From assembly GCF_002025255.2 (NCBI RefSeq), contig NZ_CP054589.1, positions 124,001 through 188,000 on the forward strand: DNA of 64,000 nt, given 5' to 3'. The notes beneath the pieces are model-generated. The model was not told where the DNA came from, searched no databases, and saw only the letters and a list, made by a program, of their open reading frames with translations. Below, piece by piece: positions 1-8,246 of this stretch. This stretch comes from Halolamina sp. CBA1230. Its GTDB lineage: Archaea > Halobacteriota > Halobacteria > Halobacteriales > Haloferacaceae. The position numbers were made by a program, and so were the translations under genes. The first letter of the stretch is position 1. Each line of letters opens with the position of its first letter.

Positions 1-175
1 CGACGACAGCGAGGCCGTCGTCATAGCGGACATAGCCTGCGTCTTCCAGCCGATTGACGGCCTGTCGCACCGTCTCGTACGGCGTGTGGAGGTGTTGGGC
101 GACACGGCGGATAGAGTCACCACTCTCGACGGCGAGGACGATCTGCGCCGCCGTGTCGTCGAGCACTTCGTACAT
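1..175 (-). CDS. HTH protein, N-terminal part (runs off the left edge)
   Basis: Reading leftwards from ATG at 175, the first 58 residues form a compact winged-helix DNA-binding domain (SIRRVAQHLHTPYETVRQAV, then a VRYDD wing). The rest lies outside the window, so its effector domain is unknown. A TATA-like box (203-210) sits about 28 bases upstream, which fits a leaderless haloarchaeal transcript. An inverted repeat lies between box and start, so autoregulation is likely. The fold call is firm; the biological role is not known. Confidence 0.7.
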   Translation of the reverse strand, partial: MYEVLDDTAAQIVLAVESGDSIRRVAQHLHTPYETVRQAVNRLEDAGYVRYDDGLAVV

Positions 176-181
176 CTGGTG

Positions 182-210
182 GTTACCAATAATCCGGTAA
201 CAGTTAAAAG
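182..210 (-). promoter_or_regulatory. Promoter with inverted-repeat operator
   Basis: GTTACC (182-187) and GGTAAC (196-201) form a perfect 6-bp dyad with an 8-base spacer. It lies between the ATG at 175 and the reverse-strand TATA-like CTTTTAAC (203-210). A protein bound there would cover the transcription start of the leftward HTH gene. The dyad is seen directly; its use as an operator is inferred. Confidence 0.5.
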
Positions 211-297
211 TCTTACTCGAATGGCCATGAAGCCACTATCTCTTCATTCGTCTCGGAGGTAGCCTTGGCCCCTGTCGAAAACACGCGGAACGACTAT

Positions 298-602
298 AAC
301 GAATTAAACGAACAAAACGAACAGAACGAGCAACACGAGGGTAATGAACGAATTCTGAGGAACGAACTGGTTGAGGATGTCCTGGTCGACCTGCCCTCGA
401 TGATCAAACCGAGAGAAACGAACGTAACGAATAGAACGAATAGATTGATGGCAACGAGTGTGTTTGCTTCAACGAGTGAAACGAACAGTTGGTTTTAACA
501 TCGTAGTATTCCTCTCACCGAGTGAAACACCCTCACCGAACCAAACGAACAGAACAAGCATAACGAGCAAAACGAACGAAACGAACACAACGAGGTAAAC
601 GA
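298..602. repeat. AACGAA/AACGAG hexamer array upstream of parA
   Basis: Clusters of AACGAA, AACGAG and close variants occur at about 298-340, 361-366, 409-441, 474-485 and 541-602, ending just before the parA start at 608. They are often exactly in tandem. Frames across them give low-complexity NEQ/NET peptides without a convincing start, so I read the array as non-coding. The position next to parA and the iteron-like form suggest a partition site (centromere) or an autoregulatory operator. The same hexamers recur inside the gene at 1423 and near the end of the gene at 19750. Confidence 0.65.
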
Positions 603-607
603 CGGAA

Positions 608-1426
608 ATGACTGACACCAACACTGCACGAATCACCGTGGCGAATCAAAAGGGAGGCGCTGGGAAGACGACTGACGTCATTCACACAGGCGGGGCGCTA
701 GCTGCCCGGGGCCATGACGTTCTCCTGGTCGATATCGACTATCACGGTGGGCTCACCTGCTCACTCGGCTACAACGATCTGTACTACGACACCGACCGCA
801 CAACGCTGTTCGACGTCCTCGACTTCGACCAGATGGAGTCGGTGAACGACATTATCGTCGAGCACGAGGAATTCGACATCCTCCCTGCCAGCGAGAAGCT
901 CGCGAACAACAAGAACATCCAGACGCTGCTTGAGGCGCCGAAGAGTCGCGAGCGTTTGGAGATGACTCTTGACGAACTCGAGAAGGACTACGACTACATC
1001 ATCGTCGACACGCCGCCATCCCTGAACGTCCTCACCGACAACGCCCTCGTCGCGACCGGCAACGTCGTCATCCCCGTCATTCCCGAGAAGCTCAACGCCA
1101 ACAGCCTCCAGATTTTCGCCAAGCAGCTGAGCTCTCTCGAACAGGCGTACGGAGACATCAACCGGCTCGCCATCGTCTGTAACCGTGTCGAGCAGAACGC
1201 TGAGCACCGCGATACCATCGAGGAGATCAAGTCGGCGTACTCCCTCCCAGTGTTCGAGATCCCGAAGCGGACCGACCTCTCTCAATCGATTGGCGAGGGT
1301 GTGTCCGTCTTCGGCTTCGGCAAGGAGAACCAGCGCGTCGAGGATGCACGCGACCTGTTCAACCAGATCGCCGACCTGTTCGACGAGACGTTTGAGAAGA
1401 CCGCACCTGAGGAGGTGGAAGCATGA
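608..1426 (+). CDS. parA: ParA/Soj-type partition ATPase
   Basis: A 272-residue P-loop ATPase of the ParA/MinD group, which uses ATP-driven DNA binding to separate plasmid copies. The deviant Walker A motif KGGAGKTT is at residues 15-22 with the signature lysine at 15. The Walker A' region reads DIDYHGGLT instead of the common DxDPQGN form. The Walker B-like strand YIIVDTPPS has its Asp at about residue 134. There is no N-terminal HTH, so it resembles short ParA proteins whose operon is regulated by the partner. It follows the hexamer array directly and overlaps the next gene by four bases (ATGA). Family call is firm. Confidence 0.93.
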   Translation: MTDTNTARITVANQKGGAGKTTDVIHTGGALAARGHDVLLVDIDYHGGLTCSLGYNDLYYDTDRTTLFDVLDFDQMESVNDIIVEHEEFDILPASEKLANNKNIQTLLEAPKSRERLEMTLDELEKDYDYIIVDTPPSLNVLTDNALVATGNVVIPVIPEKLNANSLQIFAKQLSSLEQAYGDINRLAIVCNRVEQNAEHRDTIEEIKSAYSLPVFEIPKRTDLSQSIGEGVSVFGFGKENQRVEDARDLFNQIADLFDETFEKTAPEEVEA

Positions 1427-1830
1427 CCGACGGCTGGGGCGATGCTTCCGGCATCGAGGGCAACTACGAAGAGGAGGACGAGGAGGCTGATTCCAGCGAA
1501 ACGAGTGAGGTGAGTGAAACGGAGGAAACCAGTTCATCGACCGAAACGACCGAATCGACTTCAACGAGTGAAACGAACGAAACGAGCAGAACGAAGACGA
1601 ACATCAAGGACGAGTGGAATGGGCGGACGATCTACATTCCGGACGATGTCCTCGACGAGATGGAGGACACCTACCTCGAGTCCCAGCTGAAGCTCCGCAA
1701 GGCGGGGCAGGACGAGTTCAAGAAGAACCGCCACTTCTACCCGCTACTCGTCCAGTTCGGTGTTGAGGCGCTCTCTGAGGCGGATGCCGAGGAAATCCAG
1801 TCTCGGCTTTCGGAACTCGGAGACGAATGA
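1423..1830 (+). CDS. ParB-like partner (centromere-binding candidate)
   Basis: A 135-residue acidic protein translationally coupled to parA by an ATGA overlap. Residues about 20-62 are a low-complexity Ser/Glu/Thr linker encoded by the same AACGAR-type repeats found upstream of parA. Residues about 64-130 form a compact helical domain beginning IYIPDDVLDEME, which resembles the start of a ribbon-helix-helix domain. Small RHH-type partners are common beside short ParA proteins, so it is the likely centromere binder and autorepressor. No canonical ParB motif is visible, so the role rests on position. Confidence 0.6.
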   Translation: MTDGWGDASGIEGNYEEEDEEADSSETSEVSETEETSSSTETTESTSTSETNETSRTKTNIKDEWNGRTIYIPDDVLDEMEDTYLESQLKLRKAGQDEFKKNRHFYPLLVQFGVEALSEADAEEIQSRLSELGDE

Positions 1831-1858
1831 CCTCGCGCAGAACGAGGACCAAGAGAAG

Positions 1859-1877
1859 TTGAGACTGGTCGTCTCAA
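1859..1877. terminator. Perfect inverted repeat after the par genes
   Basis: TTGAGAC (1859-1865), a 5-base loop and GTCTCAA (1871-1877) form a perfect hairpin 29 bases after the stop at 1830. It could stop par transcription or act as an operator for the antitoxin gene at 1938. A TATA-like CATAAATAG lies at about 1902. Confidence 0.4.
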
Positions 1878-1937
1878 TGCATATGGCATTCTGGCGCAGT
1901 TCATAAATAGTATGAAGACGTAGCCTGAGATAGAACG

Positions 1938-2306
1938 ATGGCCCGCATCACCGGTTCCTATCCAGACGATCTCGACCTCCTCATTGAGGGAGCTGTCGAG
2001 GCTGGCGTGTTTGGTGGCAAGAGCGATGCATTGCGAGAGTTCGTTCGTGAATACTTCGAAGACCACGAGAACGAGCGTATTGCGGCCGCGGTTGCGCTCT
2101 ACGAACGCGAACGAATCACACTCGGTGATGCTGCGAGACTCGCTGATGTCGATCGATGGACGATGCGGGATATCCTCCGTGAGCACGGTGTTGAACTCCG
2201 CCTCGGACTCGTTGACGAAGACGACGCAGCCTACGAGGGAGAAGCAGCGAGCGAACTCGAATTCGGTGATGAGGACTCGGACGACGCGGAGTCGCGTGCG
2301 AAATGA
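1938..2306 (+). CDS. Antitoxin, RHH plus UPF0175-type HTH
   Basis: A 122-residue protein. Its first about 40 residues look like a ribbon-helix-helix start (ITGSYPDDLDLLIEGAV). Residues about 48-90 match the UPF0175 pattern of short antitoxins (AVALYERERITLGDAARLAD). Proteins of this group bind and neutralise PIN-domain toxins of the DUF3368 type and repress their own operon. The toxin gene follows at once (overlap at 2303-2306) but is broken, so this is an antitoxin left without its partner. The tail is a run of acidic residues. Confidence 0.75.
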   Translation: MARITGSYPDDLDLLIEGAVEAGVFGGKSDALREFVREYFEDHENERIAAAVALYERERITLGDAARLADVDRWTMRDILREHGVELRLGLVDEDDAAYEGEAASELEFGDEDSDDAESRAK

Positions 2307-2808
2307 CAGGTTAAGAGATTCCAACGAACCCGAGCGTCCTGAACACGACTGTCCTCTCGAACTTTGCATATATCGACCAGCTGTGGGTGGTTGCAGGACT
2401 CTCTGGAATCTGCGCGGTTCCAGTCGTTCGTGAGGAACTCAAAACGGTGTTGATGATCATCCGTATCTTCAGTCAGCACTCGATACCCTCGGCGATGAGA
2501 TTCCAGTCGCGACGATTTCGGACACTGTCGCAAACAGAGAGGCAGTCGTCAGTAGCCATCTCGATCCCGGTGAAGCACAGGCGTTCGCTTTGACGGACGC
2601 ACACGACGGCCGACTGCTAACCGACGACGGGGATGCCCGATCGTTTGCGAAAGAACAGGGGGTGACCGTTGTCGGGTCGGTTGGCGTCCTGTTGGCTGCG
2701 ATTGATGCTGGAAAGATCGATGAGCCAACCGCTGACGAGTGGCTGTCGACGTGGATCGATGACATCGGATACTATGTTCCGTATCGAACAATCTCGGAAT
2801 ACCGGTGA
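2303..2808 (+). pseudogene. Broken PIN-domain toxin (DUF3368 type)
   Basis: The ATG at 2303 overlaps the antitoxin stop, but the frame meets TAA at 2312. The same frame then continues with a typical PIN start (SVLNTTVLSNFAYIDQL) up to about 2445. There one base is missing in an A run; adding one A restores the family-like ELKNGVDDHP and joins the frame that ends at 2808. The last part keeps DAHDGRLLTDDGDAR, which carries the conserved acidic residues of PIN ribonucleases. Two independent lesions (nonsense and frameshift) make this a pseudogene unless the start lies elsewhere. Confidence 0.75.
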
Positions 2809-3027
2809 CAACTAGTGGAGCTTCATCCCTGAAGATGCAAGTTGTTATCTCCGTCATTATGTAGCCGATTCGGAGAAGATCTCTGACGCCGTGCGAGCTA
2901 CAGGGCGCTCATCTTGTAGATGTTTTTTGATGGATCTGGTCGGGTTGGGTGATCGCACGGTGTGTTCAAAATAGTCCTCCCGATAACCTGCCCCACTGTT
3001 ATCCGCCTGGATACCCAACCGTGGTAT

Positions 3028-3360
3028 ATGGCAGATGATAAACAGGGACGAGATGAGCAAGCGGATCGTGAAGAGGAGCGCCAGCGCGAGCGGGAGGTAG
3101 AGGAGGCCCGGACCCGCGGTGATGAGAAGGAACCGATGGGCAATGATCCAAGCGAGCGGCTTGGTGATCTTGATGAAGCGCTCAAATCGCACGACTATCC
3201 AGCCACGACAAATGAGTTGGTTGAGGCCTATGGCGAGTATGAACTCGAGACTCAGGGGGGCAAGCAATCCCTAGCGGACGTACTCGCTTCAACTGAGGAC
3301 CAAACATATGATTCAGCCGATGACGTTCGCAGACGGGTATTGGGACTCATTGGCCGATAG
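3028..3360 (+). CDS. DUF5789-type haloarchaeal protein
   Basis: A 110-residue protein read from ATG 3028; an upstream in-frame extension has no family-like sequence. Residues 1-40 are highly charged (Glu/Arg/Asp), probably helical. The conserved part runs from about residue 45: DLDEALKSHDYPATTNELVEAYG, then ETQGGKQSLADVLA, and ends with DSADDVRRRVLGLIGR. This matches my memory of the DUF5789 family, which is frequent in haloarchaeal chromosomes and plasmids and has no known function. It stands alone. Confidence 0.7.
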   Translation: MADDKQGRDEQADREEERQREREVEEARTRGDEKEPMGNDPSERLGDLDEALKSHDYPATTNELVEAYGEYELETQGGKQSLADVLASTEDQTYDSADDVRRRVLGLIGR

Positions 3361-3444
3361 CAAACGATCCAACATATTCATCTCGCAAATTGACCGCCTG
3401 TGCTGAGATAAACTTCGTCTGTAGTTACCTCTCTGCTTGAGAAT

Positions 3445-3617
3445 ATGACTGAATTTAGTGAAACTATTCAGAGCTGTATCGGTTATGAGCTATTGGCCTC
3501 ACTGAGAGCGAAGACCGTGGCATGGTTGCGGTCGTGTATGACGGCCAGAGTCGGTTCACGGGAGAGTGGCGAATGGACGGCCGGCTATCCACTAATCATA
3601 TCAGTAAGAATGTATAG
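3445..3617 (+). pseudogene. Possible frameshifted small gene
   Basis: From ATG 3445 the frame reads MTEFSETIQSCIGYELLAS. After about 3501 a better protein continues in another frame: SEDRGMVAVVYDGQSRFTG, ending with TAG at 3615-3617. Joining the two halves needs a shift near 3500. I do not recognise the family. It may be a decayed gene or chance. The rest of 3361-3672 holds only the palindrome at 3611 and the promoter of the next gene. Confidence 0.25.
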
Positions 3618-3625
3618 CCTATACA
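3611..3625. promoter_or_regulatory. Palindrome in the transporter promoter
   Basis: TGTATAG-C-CTATACA is a perfect 15-base palindrome, 48 bases before the ATG at 3673 and overlapping the TATA-like region. It is a good candidate operator for the SLC13-type gene. No regulator gene is adjacent, so the bound protein is unknown. Confidence 0.5.
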
Positions 3626-3672
3626 TATGACCTCGATAGCTACCGTATGAGTGGATCTCTGAAACCCGAACT

Positions 3673-5562
3673 ATGAGTCTCACCTTGCTTCAAGCGCAGG
3701 CCGGGACGGTCCCGCCGGTCACGACGGACATGCTCGTCGTGTTCGGGATCGTCCTCCTGGCGCTGTTCCTCTTCGTCACGGAACTCCTCCCGATCGACAT
3801 CACGGCGATATTCATCATCGTCGTGCTCACCCTCCTCTCGCCGTGGACGAACATTTCCGTCACGGAGGGGATCTCCGGCTTCTCCAGCACGGCGACCATC
3901 GCCGTCCTCGCGATGCTCATCCTCAGCACCGGCATCAGTAAGACCGGTCTCGTCCAGATCATCGGCCGGAAGATGGCGGCGTTCGCCGGTAACAGCCAGC
4001 GCAAGCAACTCGGTGCAACGATCGCTGTCGCCGGCCCGGTCTCGGGGTTCATCAACAACACACCGGTCGTCGCGATCCTCGTCCCCGTCATCTCCGATCT
4101 CGCCCACAAGGGGAATACCTCCCCCTCCAAGCTGCTGATCCCGCTATCGTTCGCCTCTATGTTCGGCGGGATGCTCACGCTCATCGGAACGTCCACGAAT
4201 CTTCTCGCATCCAGCGTCTCCGAACGGCTCATCGGTCGGTCGTTCTCGATGTTCACCTTCACCGCCCTCGGCGTCATCGTGCTCGTCACCGGGTCCGTCT
4301 ACCTCATGACGGTCGGCCATCGACTTCTCCCCGAACGCGTCCCCGCCCGGGGAGACTACATCGAAGAATACGAACTCCAGAACTACGTGACGGAAGTCGT
4401 CGTCCGCGAGGACGCCACCATCGTCGGAAAAGCGGTCGGAGACGCGATCGACGAATCCCAATTCGACGCGGACATCATGCAGATCCTTCGTGACGGGGAG
4501 ACGTACTTCGAAGGAATCGGAAGCAAGCGCATTCGTACCGGCGACGTCCTCACGATCCGAACTGACCGCGAGACGCTCGGGTCCCTCCGCGAACTCAAGG
4601 GACTCGACCTCGTCGGCACCCCACCCACCGACTCGGAACTCGAACCCGAGGGGGACGCACAGGCACTCGTCGAGATTGTCATCCAGTCCGGCTCTTCTCT
4701 CCTCGGCGAGACGCTCACGACCTCCTCGTTCCGTGAACGATACGACGCGAGCGTCCTCGCGTTCCGCTCCGGCGGGGAGACGATACGGAGTCGGCTCGAT
4801 AACGTCGAACTCCGCGTCGGCGACACGCTTCTCGTCCAGGCCCCGTCGGACAGCATCGACCGTCTCTCATCGAATCCGGACTTCATCGTTGCTCACGAAT
4901 CGGAGACGGCGGACTACCGCACCGAGAAGATCCCGTGGGCTATCGGTATCATCGTCGCCGTCGTCGGCCTTGTCGGTATCCCTTGGGGCACAGTCGCTTC
5001 CATCACTGGTGTCGGTGCGTTCGCGGCGATCGATCTGACCATCGTACAGACCGCGCTCGCCGGCGTCGTTACCATGGTCGTCACCGGCGTTATCAAACCC
5101 GGGGAGATATACGACGGTGTCGACTGGAGCGTTATCCTCCTTCTTGCGGGAGTTATCCCGCTCGGCATCGCGCTTGAACAGTCAGGTGCAGCGACGTACA
5201 TCGGGTCGATCATCGCCCTCACCGGGACGTTCCTGCCCGTCATGGGTGTTCTCTGGGTGTTCTACATCGCCACCGGCCTCATCACGAGCGTCATCTCGAA
5301 CAACGCCAGCGTCGTCCTCATGATCCCCGTCGCTGTCACGACCGCACAGGAAGTCGGCGGGAATCCCTTCGCGTTCATCCTCGCGGTCGCCTTCGCCGCG
5401 TCCACCGCGTTCATCACGCCGGTGGGCTATCAGACGAACCTGTTCGTCTACGGACCCGGTGGCTACAAGTTCACTGATTACGCCCGCATCGGTGCCCCGC
5501 TCCAACTCCTCCTTTCGATCGTCACAGTCCTTGGGATCGCGTTTTTCTGGGGGCTCACCTGA
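3673..5562 (+). CDS. SLC13/DASS-type transporter with two RCK_C domains
   Basis: A 629-residue membrane protein. About five membrane helices (residues 15-210) precede a soluble middle part (about 230-400) with two TrkA-C/RCK_C-like repeats, and more helices follow to the end. The family (SLC13, sodium/anion symport, ArsB/NhaD superfamily) moves sulfate, dicarboxylates or similar anions. The hairpin signatures NNTPVVA and SNNASVV, one in each half, are the expected substrate-loop motifs. The RCK_C pair probably senses a small ligand. It is a single gene with a palindrome in its promoter. Substrate cannot be told from sequence alone. Confidence 0.88.
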   Translation: MSLTLLQAQAGTVPPVTTDMLVVFGIVLLALFLFVTELLPIDITAIFIIVVLTLLSPWTNISVTEGISGFSSTATIAVLAMLILSTGISKTGLVQIIGRKMAAFAGNSQRKQLGATIAVAGPVSGFINNTPVVAILVPVISDLAHKGNTSPSKLLIPLSFASMFGGMLTLIGTSTNLLASSVSERLIGRSFSMFTFTALGVIVLVTGSVYLMTVGHRLLPERVPARGDYIEEYELQNYVTEVVVREDATIVGKAVGDAIDESQFDADIMQILRDGETYFEGIGSKRIRTGDVLTIRTDRETLGSLRELKGLDLVGTPPTDSELEPEGDAQALVEIVIQSGSSLLGETLTTSSFRERYDASVLAFRSGGETIRSRLDNVELRVGDTLLVQAPSDSIDRLSSNPDFIVAHESETADYRTEKIPWAIGIIVAVVGLVGIPWGTVASITGVGAFAAIDLTIVQTALAGVVTMVVTGVIKPGEIYDGVDWSVILLLAGVIPLGIALEQSGAATYIGSIIALTGTFLPVMGVLWVFYIATGLITSVISNNASVVLMIPVAVTTAQEVGGNPFAFILAVAFAASTAFITPVGYQTNLFVYGPGGYKFTDYARIGAPLQLLLSIVTVLGIAFFWGLT

Positions 5563-5761
5563 CGGAGCCGAGCGAGTTCCGAGGGACCGATCGGTGACAG
5601 CTCTCTCATCGGTTCGGGCACGGATTTCAACTCAGATGTGCACGTTGAACGAGGAGCGTGACGTAGGGGTAGCAAGGACGAATGATGCCGATTATGGGGA
5701 CGAGCACCGCGTCGTACACGTGGTGCTGTACGCGACACTCCCATGTAAGTCTCGGACCGCG

Positions 5762-6853
5762 CTACTCGGTCTGGGTGCCGACGTCCGCACTCTCCCCGCT
5801 CTTCGCTTTGGTTTCTCCCCAGTCGAGGTCACGGGACCGGTCGGTCTCCCGGAGAATGAACGGCCCGATGGAGAGTGTGCGCTTCGTCACGGTGACGATA
5901 CGAAGAATGTAGGACAATAGGAACGCGAACGGCAGCAGGGAAATGGCCACGCCCGCGCTCACCACCACGACGAGCGTGCGCACGCCGAATACGGTCCCTG
6001 GGAACAGCGCCGGTTCGAGGTAGACGACGCCCGCGACCGCCGTGAGGAGCGCCGGGATGGACGCGTACAGCATCGTCCGGGAGAGGTCGATGAGCGCCCA
6101 CTGGAAGTACAGCGTCTTGAAGTGCTCGCGCGCCGGCCCGAACAGTTCGAGCGCGTTGATGAGTTCGTCGAACGCGTGGTGCGCTTCCTCGGTGAGCACG
6201 TCCTCGTTCTCTGCGCGGATGCGGCGCGCCGCGTACAACTTCCACGAGTAGTTGAAGTTCAGCGCGGAGAACACCACGTCGAACTCGCCGAACTGGGAGC
6301 CTTCGAGATTGCTCTGGACGGCGTCCGCGTTCCGCTTCACGTTCTCTGTGAACGCAGCCACCTGGTCGTTCAGGTTGTCGTCATTGATGTCTGCGATGGC
6401 GTCCTGGAGGGCGTCCGTGTGCCGCTTCGTGAGTTTCACGAGCGACCGGAGGAACGCCGAGGGTTGGGCGGGACTCACAGGCTCCTCGATGACGTCCTCG
6501 ACGTCCTTCCGGAACGCCATCGCGCCCTCCATGCGTTCGCGCTGGTCCCCGACCGGCCCCTGTTCCTGGGAGAGTACGAGTTGGCTGAGTGTGAGCACGA
6601 GCGTGACGCCCGTGATGATGGACGTGAGCAGTCCCTGGAACAGCGTCTCGATAGGGTCCGCCTGGCTGAACAGCGCCAGCGGCCTGGTCGGGTGGAGGTG
6701 CCCGATGATGGCGAGCGCGAGGAACACGCCGCCCGCGATGCCGGCGGCGACTAGCCACCGGTTCGCATTCAACAGTAGCCAGAACTTCCGACTGCTCTCC
6801 GGCACGCGCTCCCGCATCGTGTCGCTCGGACGACTTCCATCACTGTCACTCAT
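5762..6853 (-). CDS. Haloarchaeal membrane protein, unknown function
   Basis: 363 residues. Two hydrophobic helices lie near the N-terminus (WLVAAGIAGGVFLALAIIG and LLTSIITGVTLVLTLSQLVL). A long charged helical region of about 150 residues follows (about 105-255). Two more helices come near the C-terminus (LLTAVAGVVYLEPALF and LVVVVSAGVAISLLPFAF), and the tail is charged. The layout suggests a large cytoplasmic helical domain held between membrane hairpins. I do not recognise a functional family. It faces the transporter tail to tail. Confidence 0.75.
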   Translation of the reverse strand: MSDSDGSRPSDTMRERVPESSRKFWLLLNANRWLVAAGIAGGVFLALAIIGHLHPTRPLALFSQADPIETLFQGLLTSIITGVTLVLTLSQLVLSQEQGPVGDQRERMEGAMAFRKDVEDVIEEPVSPAQPSAFLRSLVKLTKRHTDALQDAIADINDDNLNDQVAAFTENVKRNADAVQSNLEGSQFGEFDVVFSALNFNYSWKLYAARRIRAENEDVLTEEAHHAFDELINALELFGPAREHFKTLYFQWALIDLSRTMLYASIPALLTAVAGVVYLEPALFPGTVFGVRTLVVVVSAGVAISLLPFAFLLSYILRIVTVTKRTLSIGPFILRETDRSRDLDWGETKAKSGESADVGTQTE

Positions 6854-7180
6854 ACCGGCCGTACTCCGCTCACAATTGAAAAGCTGGCTGCCGAACTCGG
6901 GTCAGGTCAGGTCGACGAGCAGGACTCGGTCGCGGTCCGCCATCGGTCCGACACGCGTCCACGTCCTGATACAGATAACCCGTCGGGCGTCGAACCTCCT
7001 AGTATACAACAGGAGACCGTACTGGTTCCCGAGGGCCACGACCTGGAAACGCCCCTTGACACGCGCCACCGTCTCGCCCGCGCAAATAGACAATCACCGG
7101 AGAAAACAGCTGTTCGGAGGATCTTACAGTAATGCAAGGCGAAAGCCCACGGCTTGAGTCCTGTCTCTTACCCATAAGTC
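6854..7180. other. Gap with gene and IS debris
   Basis: A leftward open stretch at 6902-7093 encodes a plausible protein end (GRFQVVALGNQYGLLLYT ... ADRDRVLLVDLT), probably a truncated gene. At about 7140-7160 the text GAAAGCCCACGGCTTGAG resembles the right end of IS200/IS605-type elements. Neither is strong enough to name. Confidence 0.25.
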
Positions 7181-7350
7181 TCAGGAGTTCAGTTCGTATC
7201 CCTCTGCCCAGGTCTGAAGTTTCTTGAGGCCTTTCCACATCGTCTTCCAGCCGGGCGGTGGATCGGAACTTCAGTCAAGGTAACCGCCGATCTTCGCAAC
7301 CGCAATTGCGTACGCTTGAGCCTCGTTGTCGGTCAATTCTGGAAATTTGG
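7181..7350 (-). pseudogene. C-terminal remnant of an IS4-type transposase
   Basis: Read leftwards, about 55 codons give QSKFPELTDNEAQAYAIAV, then KIGGYLD, an in-frame TGA, then DPPPGWKTMWKGLKKLQTWA and the end EGYELNS. This resembles the conserved tail of IS4-family (Tn5-like) transposases. It has no N-terminal part and carries an internal stop, so it is a dead fragment. Confidence 0.45.
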
Positions 7351-7495
7351 ATTGGACTCTGTCTCCTTGGATTCGGCATCCTCTATGTGTGCCAATAAAA
7401 TGTTCCGAAAGGGTGCTGGATAGGTACTCGCCGTGTTCACGCAGTTATTCTCCGTCGCTACTTCCGAAGAGAATCACTGAGGATAACGAATCGAG

Positions 7496-7621
7496 CTACG
7501 ATCCACGCCACCGGGCAAGCACTCCCACAGGGAACACCACTATTCCAGCAATAAACGTTCCAGGAACTGGGAGCAAGAATAGGATCGCACCGACCACAAA
7601 GATAAGTGTCGAGAGTTTTAT
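7496..7621 (-). CDS. Possible 41-residue membrane peptide
   Basis: The frame ending with TAG at 7496-7498 encodes KLSTLIFVVGAILFLLPVPG, then FIAGIVVFPVGVLARWRGS: two hydrophobic stretches split by a VPG turn. This resembles short haloarchaeal membrane proteins. The only codon at the expected start is ATA (7619-7621), so the start may have mutated and this may be a relic. Nothing else is recognisable between 7622 and 7871. Confidence 0.35.
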   Translation of the reverse strand: MKLSTLIFVVGAILFLLPVPGTFIAGIVVFPVGVLARWRGS

Positions 7622-7871
7622 CTGGCAGTACTTTGAGATTCAAGTGGTTACGTGTTACGCCCATTCATGTTCGGTTCTGCAGGAAAGAGGGAAACCAACC
7701 GGCGTCGTATGAGCGTTGGAGAGAATCCAGGTAGCACAACCTCTCTCTCTACGCGGTTTTTGAGATAAGCTCATCAAGACGTCGGCGTCTGTCGGATTCG
7801 CTCTTTAACCGAACACGGATGCTGCTGCAACCTAACGGCTATCGCATCATCAGCTAAGCCGTCAACTGGGA

Positions 7872-8015
7872 TTAGTCGTGAGCGACAGTTGTGTTTCGCA
7901 ATGGTCCACCACAGTCGGGACACTCATCTTCATGTTCCGGGTTTTCGACACCAGCTCCACACTCTTGACACACATACAAAGTAGACTCGGCGGGGTCAGG
8001 ATCAGTTTCTACCAT
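7872..8015 (-). CDS. 47-residue zinc-ribbon protein, rubrerythrin-like
   Basis: ATG at 8015 to TAA at 7872. The protein has two CxxC-type knuckles, YVCQECGAG and DECPDCGGPLRN, about 16 residues apart, which form one zinc ribbon. Many haloarchaeal genomes carry such short proteins, usually labelled rubrerythrin-like. A TATA-like TTTATC lies about 30 bases upstream, which fits a leaderless mRNA. The role is unknown; possibly a small metal-binding or adaptor protein. Confidence 0.7.
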   Translation of the reverse strand: MVETDPDPAESTLYVCQECGAGVENPEHEDECPDCGGPLRNTTVAHD

Positions 8016-8246
8016 TATCAATAGTTATTCTTTCGGGCAGATAAAGTATGGGGTCTAATCATCGCGATACATTAGCGGCGAGCATCAATCCATACAACGT
8101 TGGGATAAGTTGGTGACTGCTCACACTACATCTAACGATTAGCTACACCAGACCTGTTCGCGACTGAGGAATCCAACAGAGCTACCGAAACCGCTATGCA
8201 GGTAAGTTAGACGGACTCTTGAGTATGTCCGGGATATCCATCCGTA

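Noticed and set aside
265-498. A 77-residue frame rich in Asn-Glu-Gln before parA
   Set aside because: It needs a TTG start and simply reads the AACGAA repeats; no globular sequence. I treat the region as a DNA repeat.
5762-6853. Bestrophin-like channel for the 363-residue membrane protein
   Set aside because: Helix count and a central charged domain are vaguely similar, but no bestrophin motif is visible, so it is left as unknown.
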